Origin: an uncultured Fibrobacter sp.
Lineage (GTDB): Bacteria > Fibrobacterota > Fibrobacteria > Fibrobacterales > Fibrobacteraceae
Length of the DNA: 6,709 nt
Assembly (NCBI GenBank): GCA_947306025.1
Contig: CAMZFJ010000097.1
Location: 1-6,709, forward strand
Direction: 5' to 3'
Made by a program: the position numbers and the translations under genes. The notes beneath the pieces were generated by a model. It ran no database searches. It saw only the letters and a program-made list of their open reading frames with translations, and was not told where the DNA came from. Below are positions 1-5,617 of the stretch, piece by piece (position 1 is the first letter of the stretch; every line of letters begins with the position of its first letter).

Positions 1-293
1 CCACCACAGGCGAAAGCTACCACTACCCCGATGATTTTGATATCATCATTTTGCGTGACAGCATCGCCGTCAAGGTTCGCGGCAAGCGCATTGCAGAAAT
101 CACCACGGCAGACGATTACCGCTATGGGAACGTTCCCGTCATCAACGGACGCGGCTTTGAAATCAAGGTCCATTCCGATGAAGACGTGAAGCAGTTACTT
201 AGCGAATACGAAAAAGCAGGAATCGCAGGCCGTGAAGAATTCTTCCGCAAGTGGGCTTCATTTAACACATACCGCAAAGTCGTATTGCATTAA
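1..293 (+). CDS. C-terminal part of an unrecognised protein (5' end outside window)
   Basis: The reading frame is open from the left edge (first complete codon at base 3) to TAA at 291-293, giving about 96 residues of a longer protein. A TTG at 51 could be mistaken for a start, but the frame continues upstream without a stop and no Shine-Dalgarno sequence precedes that TTG, so I treat this as a truncated gene. The visible part is soluble, charged and mixed alpha/beta in character (for example DFDIIILRDSIAVKVRGKR, then a helix-like stretch HSDEDVKQLLSEYEKAG). It has no signal, membrane segment or cysteine. I do not recognise the family. A strong terminator follows 22 bases after the stop, so this gene is not in an operon with the sulfur genes to its right. 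Confidence 0.7.
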   Translation, partial: TTGESYHYPDDFDIIILRDSIAVKVRGKRIAEITTADDYRYGNVPVINGRGFEIKVHSDEDVKQLLSEYEKAGIAGREEFFRKWASFNTYRKVVLH

Positions 294-315
294 CTTTTTT
301 GCATATAGTACCTAG

Positions 316-358
316 CGCCATTCTTTGGTCACTCGCCTCGGAATGGCGTTTCTTTTTT
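316..358 (+). terminator. Intrinsic terminator of the upstream gene
   Basis: CGCCATTC (316-323) and GAATGGCG (341-348) form a perfect 8-bp stem with a 17-base loop. A T-rich tail (349-358, TTTCTTTTTT) follows directly. It lies 22 bases after the preceding stop codon and isolates that gene from the porin. Confidence 0.88.
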
Positions 359-444
359 ACGCACAAATTACTTTATACAGATTTAAACAAACAAATTCTA
401 ATTAATTTACAATAATAACAAAAAACAATAACTCCGCATAAAAA

Positions 445-482
445 TTTAGTATTGGACAAAGAGAAAAACGCGTTCTATATTT
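445..482 (+). promoter_or_regulatory. Promoter-like element of the porin gene, copy 1 of a 38-bp repeat
   Basis: The element begins TTTAGTATTGGACA and ends ACGCGTTCTATATTT. It can be read as a sigma-70-type promoter with -35 TTGGAC (452-457) or TGGACA (453-458), a 17-18 base spacer, and -10 TATATT (476-481). Transcription would start near 488, leaving a leader of about 54 bases with a good ribosome-binding site. The same 38 bases recur with 34 identities and no gap at 6180-6217, before cysT. The identity extends beyond the -35 and -10 boxes (upstream TTTAGTA, and ACGCGTTC in the spacer), so an operator for a shared regulator is plausible. Confidence 0.75.
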
Positions 483-487
483 TGCCG

Positions 488-530
488 CACAAAAAAACAA
501 TAAACAATACAACAATAAAAACAATAACAA
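488..530 (+). other. G-free A/C-rich 5' leader of the porin mRNA
   Basis: These 43 bases contain no G and repeat ACAATA/CAATAA-like units several times, ending just before the Shine-Dalgarno sequence. Such a leader cannot form stable structure and would keep the ribosome-binding site open, which suits a highly expressed outer-membrane protein. The role is inferred from composition only. Confidence 0.45.
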
Positions 531-534
531 GGAG
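529..534 (+). promoter_or_regulatory. Ribosome-binding site that sets the porin start
   Basis: AAGGAG lies 7 bases before ATG 542. This decides the start against an in-frame TTG at 452, which has no such site, lies inside the -35 box of the promoter-like element, and would bury the signal peptide behind 30 extra polar residues. Confidence 0.85.
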
Positions 535-541
535 TCTACGA

Positions 542-1561
542 ATGAACCAGACAATATCTAAGATCTTGATTACTACAGCACTGGTATCATCCATTTGCTC
601 TGCTGCAGAATCTACCAAGGAAAGCACATTCAAGCTGACAGGAAATGTCCAGGCACAAGCCATCAAAGCACTTTACGACAACGATGCCGACAACACGCTC
701 GACAATTCTTTCTTGCGTGCAAATATTGGAGCAAAGTACGACTCCGAAAATCTTAGCGCCGTAATTAACTTGCGCATTTTCAGCCCGGCTTTCGGCAACA
801 CGATTGAAGGTAAGAACTACGACAAGATTTCCGCAGATACTTACTACGCCAACTACAAGTGGAATACCGAATACGGCAAGTTCAATCTTCAATTCGGTCG
901 TTTCCGTACTGACTGGAGCGTTGGCGGCAACTTCGGTACTTATGTCGATGTAGCCCTCAACAAGCGTGGATTCCTCGCCCGCGATTACCAACATGACGCC
1001 TTTGCTTTTGGTCACGAAAATGGCATTTCCACATTCAATGCGTTGCTCGGCACTTACGACGCCAAATTCAATACGGGTTATATCCGCCTTGAAGAAACGC
1101 TTAAGTTTGGCGACGCCAAAGTGAGCGCAGCCTATCGCGTGAATGCACTCGATCCGATCCAGCATACGGCTCAGATAACGCACCGCGTTGCAAGCCGCGC
1201 AAGCTACTACTTTCAAAAGAACTTTGGCATTTACGGTGAAGTCGCTTTAATCGCTACCGGCGATAGCGAAAATCTTAAGGCCTCTAACGGCATCAAGTCT
1301 GAATACGCCCAAGATTCACGATACATCCCATTCTTCGTCGGTTTTGAAATTCCGACTGCAGGTTTCTTGAGCAATCTGTACGCAGAATTGGAATACCTCT
1401 CTAACCGAGATGAATTGCAGGCCGATGCAGATGGAATCGCTTGGACTGTAAGTTTCATCAAGAAAATCAACGATTATTCTAAAATCCAAGTGAACGTCTA
1501 TAGCGAAAAAAAGGCTTCCGACGTTGCTCTCGCAGCAAGATTCACAGCATCTCTCAAATAA
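542..1561 (+). CDS. Predicted outer-membrane beta-barrel porin, 339 aa
   Basis: The product begins with a Sec signal peptide: MNQTISK, a hydrophobic core ILITTALVSSI, then CSAAES with likely cleavage after Ala21 or Ala22. The mature part has the porin pattern of alternating polar and hydrophobic residues in short strands rich in Tyr, Phe and Asn (such as TYYANYKWNTEYGKFNLQFGRF), many Asp/Asn/Gly turns, and no hydrophobic helix. It ends in strand-like VALAARFTASLK, without the terminal aromatic residue common in proteobacterial porins. I place it among diffusion-porin-like proteins and cannot name a family. Its promoter element is shared with cysT, and sbp follows 119 bases downstream beyond a stem-loop. 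Uptake of sulfate or another sulfur source across the outer membrane is therefore a reasonable inference, but nothing in the protein proves the substrate. Confidence 0.8.
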   Translation: MNQTISKILITTALVSSICSAAESTKESTFKLTGNVQAQAIKALYDNDADNTLDNSFLRANIGAKYDSENLSAVINLRIFSPAFGNTIEGKNYDKISADTYYANYKWNTEYGKFNLQFGRFRTDWSVGGNFGTYVDVALNKRGFLARDYQHDAFAFGHENGISTFNALLGTYDAKFNTGYIRLEETLKFGDAKVSAAYRVNALDPIQHTAQITHRVASRASYYFQKNFGIYGEVALIATGDSENLKASNGIKSEYAQDSRYIPFFVGFEIPTAGFLSNLYAELEYLSNRDELQADADGIAWTVSFIKKINDYSKIQVNVYSEKKASDVALAARFTASLK

Positions 1562-1579
1562 CTCCAAACACACACCGAG

Positions 1580-1635
1580 CGCCCTCAGCACAGCATAACA
1601 GCTTCTTTGATCCATTTCGCTGAGGGCGTTTCTCT
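1580..1635 (+). terminator. Stem-loop terminator or attenuator between porin and sbp
   Basis: CGCCCTCAGC (1580-1589) pairs perfectly with GCTGAGGGCG (1619-1628) across a 29-base loop, and TTTCTCT follows. The tail is weaker than in the terminator at 316-358. No convincing promoter lies between this hairpin and sbp, so sbp may depend on read-through, with the hairpin setting the porin-to-Sbp ratio. Confidence 0.75.
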
Positions 1636-1680
1636 AAAAAAAACAAATCACAACATTTATAATAAAAAGAGGTTTATAAC

Positions 1681-2703
1681 ATGAATTTCAAAAAAATCAC
1701 CATTGCATCCATTGCTCTCCTCACCCTCGCTTTCACGGCCTGCTCATCTAACGAAAACAAAGCAGCCACCGCAGAAAAGCAAACACTCACCAACGTATCT
1801 TACGACCCGACCCGCGAACTTTACGCAAACTACAATGTGGCTTTCGCCAAGCATTGGAAGGAAAAGACCGGTAAGGACGTAGAAATCACACAGTCCCATG
1901 GCGGTTCCGGCAAGCAGGCTTTGGAAGTCGCAAACGGCCTCGAAGCAGACGTTGTGACGCTTGCTCTCGAATTTGACGTGAACGCCGTTCGCGACGCCGG
2001 ACTCATTGAACCGGGTTGGGTCAAGGAATTCCCGCTGAACAGCTCTCCGTACACCTCCACCATCGTGTTCTTGGTGCGCAAGGGCAACCCGAAAAATCTC
2101 AAGGACTGGGGCGATCTCGTGAAGGACGGCATCGGTGTCATCACTCCGAACCCGAAAACTTCTGGTGGCGCACGCTGGAACTACCTCGCCGCCTGGGCAT
2201 GGGCCGAAAAGCAGTACAACGGCAACGAAGCCAAGGTCAAGGAATTCGTAAAGAAGCTCTACAAAAATGTTCTCGTACTCGCTTCTGGCGCTCGCGGCTC
2301 CACGACGACATTCATCGAAAACGGCCAGGGTGACGTTTTGCTCGCTTGGGAAAACGAAGCATTCCTCTCGCTCAAGGACTACCCCAAAGACTACGAGATC
2401 GTCATCCCCAGCGTGAGCATTTTGGCTGAACCGTCTGTCGCAATTGTGGACAAGGTTGTTGACAAGCGTGGCACCCGCGAACTCGCTACCGAATACTTGA
2501 ACTACCTCTACTCTGATGAAGGCCAGCACATTGCCGCAAAGAATCACTACCGTCCGTCCAACAAGGCCATTCTTGACCAGTACAAGGAATTTGACCAGAA
2601 CGTGAACTTGATTGACATCAGCTACTTCGGCGGCTGGGACAAGGCTCAGAACACGCACTTCTCCAACGGTGGCATTTTCGACCAGATCTACGAAAAGAAG
2701 TAA
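1681..2703 (+). CDS. sbp: Sulfate (thiosulfate) ABC transporter substrate-binding lipoprotein
   Basis: The 340-aa product is a clear Sbp/CysP-family protein that captures sulfate in the periplasm and delivers it to the CysT/CysW/CysA importer. Family blocks are intact: [11 protein letters not shown] (38-48), QSHGGSGKQ (71-79), [17 protein letters not shown] (122-138), [19 protein letters not shown] (154-172), [10 protein letters not shown] (202-211), and FGGWDKAQ with a following NGGIFDQI near the C terminus. The N terminus [21 protein letters not shown] fits a lipoprotein signal with Cys21 as the lipidated residue. Escherichia coli Sbp instead has a cleaved, soluble form. ATG 1681 is preceded by AAGAGG (1667-1672) at 8 bases. 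The gene stands alone between two hairpins, apart from cysT, which lies about 3.5 kb downstream. The alternative is thiosulfate-preferring CysP; sequence reading alone cannot separate the two. Confidence 0.96.
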   Translation: MNFKKITIASIALLTLAFTACSSNENKAATAEKQTLTNVSYDPTRELYANYNVAFAKHWKEKTGKDVEITQSHGGSGKQALEVANGLEADVVTLALEFDVNAVRDAGLIEPGWVKEFPLNSSPYTSTIVFLVRKGNPKNLKDWGDLVKDGIGVITPNPKTSGGARWNYLAAWAWAEKQYNGNEAKVKEFVKKLYKNVLVLASGARGSTTTFIENGQGDVLLAWENEAFLSLKDYPKDYEIVIPSVSILAEPSVAIVDKVVDKRGTRELATEYLNYLYSDEGQHIAAKNHYRPSNKAILDQYKEFDQNVNLIDISYFGGWDKAQNTHFSNGGIFDQIYEKK

Positions 2704-2737
2704 TCCGGTCTAATCAATTCTTCTTGTAAAAACCGAG

Positions 2738-2778
2738 CGCTCTCAGCCCTTGCTAACGCAATCGTTGGGAGCGTTTTT
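2738..2778 (+). terminator. Terminator of sbp
   Basis: CGCTCTCA (2738-2745) pairs with TGGGAGCG (2766-2773), with one G-U pair, and TTTTT (2774-2778) follows. A smaller competing hairpin, AACG/CGTT (2755-2758 with 2763-2766), lies inside the loop. The bases before and in the left arm (2732-2747) match those of the porin hairpin (1574-1589) at 15 of 16 positions. Confidence 0.8.
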
Positions 2779-2789
2779 GAGTTACATCA

Positions 2790-3392
2790 ATGATACCCAC
2801 CGAACTCATTCCTTCATTTTTATTTTACGCATTCATTTCAGGAATTACGCCAGGTCCAGCCAACCTGAGTTCACTTTCCGTTGCATTAAGCTACGGGAAA
2901 AAGAGCGCTATCCGTCAATGGTATGGCATATTTACGGGTTACACTATTGTTTCCGTAGGATCTGTATTTGTGTGCTATTTTATCGGAACAGCTTTTGAAA
3001 AGTACGTTCGAACGCTTTCCTTCATAGGATTGCTTTACATGGTATGGCTTGCATTTAAGCAATTCAAAGAAGCATTTACGCCACAGGAATCCCTCGAAAA
3101 CGATGCAGGGAAAGGCAAGTTTACAACCGGCATTCTAATCCAACTCACGAATGTCAAAATCATGATTTATTGCATAACGGCAATATCAATTTATTCTCTC
3201 CCCTACAACAAGGATTTTTTCTCGATCTTTTTGTGCGGTCTCATCTTGCCATTGACTGGGCCTATATGCAACTTGGCGTGGATTTGTGCAGGTGTTTTCT
3301 TGAGAAAAATTTTTGGCAAATACAGCAAATCTATCAATATTCTTATGGGTCTCTCGCTTCTTTTTTGCGCCGCGAGCATCATAATGATATAG
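2790..3392 (+). CDS. LysE/RhtB-family amino-acid exporter, EamB-like
   Basis: This 200-aa inner-membrane protein has the LysE-family signature TPGPANL (20-26), followed by GKKSAIRQWYGIFTGY, and about six hydrophobic segments (roughly 6-30, 43-67, 73-92, 112-136, 143-168, 182-200). The stretch LTNVKIMIYCITAISIYSLP (119-138) and the C-terminal NLAWICAGVFLRKIFGKYSKSINI resemble E. coli EamB (YfiK), which exports cysteine and O-acetylserine. That comparison is from memory, not an alignment. Export of cysteine or its precursor would fit neighbours for sulfate import, but other LysE-family substrates remain possible. ATG 2790 is the first start after an in-frame stop at 2778-2780. Only a weak GAG (2779-2781) precedes it, and the sbp terminator ends 11 bases upstream. 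No separate promoter is visible, so expression may rest on read-through. Confidence 0.87.
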   Translation: MIPTELIPSFLFYAFISGITPGPANLSSLSVALSYGKKSAIRQWYGIFTGYTIVSVGSVFVCYFIGTAFEKYVRTLSFIGLLYMVWLAFKQFKEAFTPQESLENDAGKGKFTTGILIQLTNVKIMIYCITAISIYSLPYNKDFFSIFLCGLILPLTGPICNLAWICAGVFLRKIFGKYSKSINILMGLSLLFCAASIIMI

Positions 3393-3396
3393 TCTT

Positions 3397-3425
3397 TTGA
3401 CAAGTTGGCATAATCATACTATCTT
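3397..3425 (+). promoter_or_regulatory. Likely bioB promoter
   Basis: TTGACA (3397-3402, consensus -35), a 17-base spacer and TATCTT (3420-3425) form a good sigma-70-type promoter just after the exporter stop codon. A second candidate overlaps downstream: TTGCGT (3425-3430), 17 bases, TATATA (3448-3453). It would start transcription almost at the ATG. An ACTAT pentamer recurs 24 bases apart at 3418 and 3442. No recognisable BirA operator is seen. Confidence 0.6.
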
Positions 3426-3461
3426 TGCGTTTCAAAATCCTACTATTTATATAGGTATATT

Positions 3462-4427
3462 ATGTTTTTTCCTACGGCTGAAAATACTTCTTTAACAAAA
3501 AATGACGCTCTTGAAATACTTGATTTACAAGGCGACGCCCTCAACAATCTTATAGAAGAAGCATACCGATTAAGAACAAAATACAAAGGCAACCGCGTCA
3601 ACATCCAGTTGCTTACCAATGTCCGTAGCGGCAACTGTACGCAGAACTGCGCTTATTGTGCACAATCACGAGATTCCGAAGCCCCGATTGAAAAATACCG
3701 TTATGTCGAAGACAAGAAACTTTACGGCGACAACGATTTAGTTGACGAATTCCATCTTTCTAGACATTGCATTGGCCTTAGCGGCATTCGCTTTGCGGAT
3801 AGCGATATAGAAAGTCTCGCCGAACGAATCCGCAAAATGAAAAAGAACGGGACGCAAATTTGCTGTTCCATCGGATTTTTAACCGAGCATCAAGCGCAAA
3901 TTCTGAAAGATGCAGGACTAAACAGAATCAATCACAACTTGAATAGCAGCCGCCGTTTTTACCCAAGCATTTGCACCACACACACTTACCAGGAACGTAT
4001 CGACAATTTGCGAATGTTGAAACACATCGGCTTTGAGATATGCTCCGGTGGCATCATTGGTATGGGCGAAACGAAAGAAGATGTCGTGGACATGCTTTTT
4101 GAATTGAAAGAAATCAATCCCGAATCCGTCCCTATTAACTTTTTGCTCCCGGTCAAAGGAACGCGACTGGCCGAGCGCGATATTTCAACGCTGACTCCAG
4201 AATATTGCATCAAGGTTCTTTGCCTCGCGCGATTGATGTTACAGAAATCAGATATCCGTTGTGCCGCTGGTCGAGAAGTCTATTTCAAGGGTCACGAAAA
4301 GACTTTATTTAAAATTGCAGATTCCATTTTCGCCTCCGGCTATTTAACCGAAGGCGGGCAAAGCCTTGAAGCCACGTTCCGCACGATTGAAGAAGCGGGA
4401 TTTACGTGGCAAGTGGAAAGCGCTTAA
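3462..4427 (+). CDS. bioB: Biotin synthase (radical SAM), anaerobe-type candidate
   Basis: BioB inserts sulfur into dethiobiotin, the last step of biotin synthesis. The 321-aa product has the radical-SAM motif CTQNCAYC (Cys59, Cys63, Cys66), which binds the 4Fe-4S cluster and S-adenosylmethionine. Positions matching the E. coli auxiliary-cluster ligands Cys97, Cys128, Cys188 and Arg260 are kept: Cys103 (RHCIGLSG), Cys134 (QICCSIG), Cys194 (EICSGG) and Arg266 (IRCAAGRE). Substrate-site NHNL (157-160) and the C-terminal YLTEGGQ are also present. Cys135 and Cys267 are extra cysteines next to cluster ligands, absent from E. coli BioB. ATG 3462 has a modest AGG (3453-3455) 6 bases upstream. No other biotin gene is visible. 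The stop overlaps the convergent gene's stop, leaving no room for a terminator between them. The lipoyl synthase, HydE and ThiH families fit less well. Confidence 0.94.
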   Translation: MFFPTAENTSLTKNDALEILDLQGDALNNLIEEAYRLRTKYKGNRVNIQLLTNVRSGNCTQNCAYCAQSRDSEAPIEKYRYVEDKKLYGDNDLVDEFHLSRHCIGLSGIRFADSDIESLAERIRKMKKNGTQICCSIGFLTEHQAQILKDAGLNRINHNLNSSRRFYPSICTTHTYQERIDNLRMLKHIGFEICSGGIIGMGETKEDVVDMLFELKEINPESVPINFLLPVKGTRLAERDISTLTPEYCIKVLCLARLMLQKSDIRCAAGREVYFKGHEKTLFKIADSIFASGYLTEGGQSLEATFRTIEEAGFTWQVESA

Positions 4428-5428
4428 ATAAAATACGTCAAATCGGATTTTTCGGTGGAACCGAGCATTGTTGCGACTCCGCCGAGTTCAACGCCGTCGA
4501 TTAATTCTTCGGCCTTGATGCCCATGAGTTCCATGGACATTTGGCAAGCGACAAACTTTACGCCTTTTTGCTGCGCGCTCTGGATCAGTTCTTCGAGCGA
4601 TGAAACCCCGTTTTGCTTCATGACAGCTCGAATCATCTTGGCTCCAATGCCACCGAAATTCATGCGTGAAAGCCCTAGCTTTTTGGAACCTCGCGGCAAC
4701 ATCAAGCTGAACATTTTTCCGATGAGCGATTTTTTGACATGAACTTTTTCGGGTCTACGCAAAAGGCTCACGCCCCAAAAAGTAAAGAACATCGTGACCG
4801 GGCGCCCCATAGCCGCAGCGCCATTCGCCATGATGAACGAAGCGATAGCCTTGTCCAAATCGCCGCTAAACACGACAAAAGTTTTGCCATGTTCGAACTC
4901 TCTTTTTTCCGGAACGGGTAATTCTTTTTTCACGATGGTTGCATAAATGACACCGTCTTTTTCGACGAGTGATTTCAATTCGTTTCCGGTTCGCTGGCAC
5001 CAAACTTCGACATCCGAGAGGAACGCTTTTTCATCCGCTTCGACTTGAATTTCGTCACCAATCAGAGCTTTTTTAACGATTTCATCAACTTTTACGATTG
5101 AACCTGGGCATTTCAAGCCCTTAGCATCGACAAAGTGCGCCTTAGGAACATCATCAAGGCCTCCTTCAATGTTGTACACTTCAAATTCCCTATCCGCAAG
5201 AATTTCTGCGACTTGTTCCGATCGATCTCCTGTTGTGCAAAAAACATAAACAGGTTTTTCTTTGGGGATGGAATCAATCTTTTTTGAAAGTTCAAAAAAT
5301 GGTATCTGAATCGCACCATTTACAGGATGAACGATAGCCTCGCTTGGTTCGCGCACATCAAGAAGTGTTGAATTTTTTATATCAATCTTATGAAAATCTT
5401 TTGCAGAAAAGTTCTTGACTTCGGGCAT
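4424..5428 (-). CDS. Rhodanese-TusA-DsrE2 fusion sulfurtransferase
   Basis: This 334-aa cytosolic protein joins three sulfur-carrier domains. Residues about 5-97 are a rhodanese with LLDVREPSE (22-30) and active loop CTTGDRS (64-70), where Cys64 would hold a persulfide. Residues about 99-168 are TusA-like, with DAKGLKCPGSIVK and carrier Cys107; the usual CPxP motif reads CPGS. Residues about 181-334 are DsrE2-like, with FVVFSGDLDKAIASF, a basic middle stretch (FFTFWGVSLLRRPEKVHVKKS) and ACQMSMELMGIKAEEL with Cys295. The same order occurs at the C terminus of some CoA-disulfide reductases, and as separate genes in sulfur oxidisers; here the FAD domain is absent. The likely role is relaying persulfide sulfur to an acceptor. 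ATG 5428 has AAGGTG 5 bases upstream. Its 3' end overlaps bioB by 4 bases, and it is divergent from the membrane-protein gene. The acceptor and the sulfur source are not shown. Confidence 0.92.
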   Translation of the reverse strand: MPEVKNFSAKDFHKIDIKNSTLLDVREPSEAIVHPVNGAIQIPFFELSKKIDSIPKEKPVYVFCTTGDRSEQVAEILADREFEVYNIEGGLDDVPKAHFVDAKGLKCPGSIVKVDEIVKKALIGDEIQVEADEKAFLSDVEVWCQRTGNELKSLVEKDGVIYATIVKKELPVPEKREFEHGKTFVVFSGDLDKAIASFIMANGAAAMGRPVTMFFTFWGVSLLRRPEKVHVKKSLIGKMFSLMLPRGSKKLGLSRMNFGGIGAKMIRAVMKQNGVSSLEELIQSAQQKGVKFVACQMSMELMGIKAEELIDGVELGGVATMLGSTEKSDLTYFI

Positions 5429-5470
5429 TAAATCACCTTGCTTTTTAAGTTCTAAAAATAATTTGTTGCA

Positions 5471-5503
5471 AATATAAAACCACTTTTCAAGAACGTCTAA
5501 TAC
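5471..5503 (-). promoter_or_regulatory. Candidate promoter of the rhodanese-TusA-DsrE2 gene
   Basis: On the minus strand GTATTAGAC (5503-5495) precedes TATATTT (5476-5470). The distance from GTATT to TATATT is 27 bases, exactly as in the porin and cysT elements (GTATTGGAC, then TATATTT). Outside those boxes the match is poor, so this supports a shared promoter form more than a shared operator. It would give a leader of roughly 35 bases. Confidence 0.5.
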
Positions 5504-5541
5504 ATTTTTCTAATCGTTCGCTATCAAAATTTTCAATAACA

Positions 5542-5553
5542 ATTCTGCAGAAT
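5542..5553. promoter_or_regulatory. 12-bp perfect palindrome in the divergent intergenic region
   Basis: ATTCTGCAGAAT is a perfect palindrome between two divergent genes, 114 bases from one start codon and 65 from the other. The size and place would fit a dimeric regulator's site. Only one copy is present and I do not recognise the motif. Confidence 0.3.
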
Positions 5554-5617
5554 AGTTTTTGTAGATTCATTAATAAAAGAGGGAGCCAGTCAAACACAAC
5601 AACAAAAAGGATACTAT

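Noticed and set aside
452..541. Longer porin reading frame starting at TTG 452
   Set aside because: It overlaps the promoter-like element, lacks a Shine-Dalgarno sequence and would put 30 polar residues before a clear signal peptide. ATG 542 has AAGGAG at 7 bases.
587..1216. Long antisense open frame (209 codons) opposite the porin
   Set aside because: It lies wholly inside the porin gene, has no plausible start signals and a composition typical of codon-bias shadows.
1658..1663. TATAAT as a -10 box for sbp
   Set aside because: No acceptable -35 lies 16-18 bases upstream (only A-rich sequence), and transcription would start inside or next to the ribosome-binding site. It may be chance in AT-rich DNA, so it is not listed as a promoter.
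1744..2658. Antisense open frame of 304 codons opposite sbp
   Set aside because: The sense strand encodes a family-matching Sbp over the whole stretch. The antisense product has no recognisable motif.
2750..2998. Open frame of 82 codons overlapping the exporter start
   Set aside because: It begins inside the sbp terminator and is out of frame with the LysE-family protein, whose signature TPGPANL lies in the same bases.
3439..3455. CCTA...TAGG dyad before bioB as an operator
   Set aside because: Only four bases per arm pair and the interior does not match, so it is too weak to list as a site.
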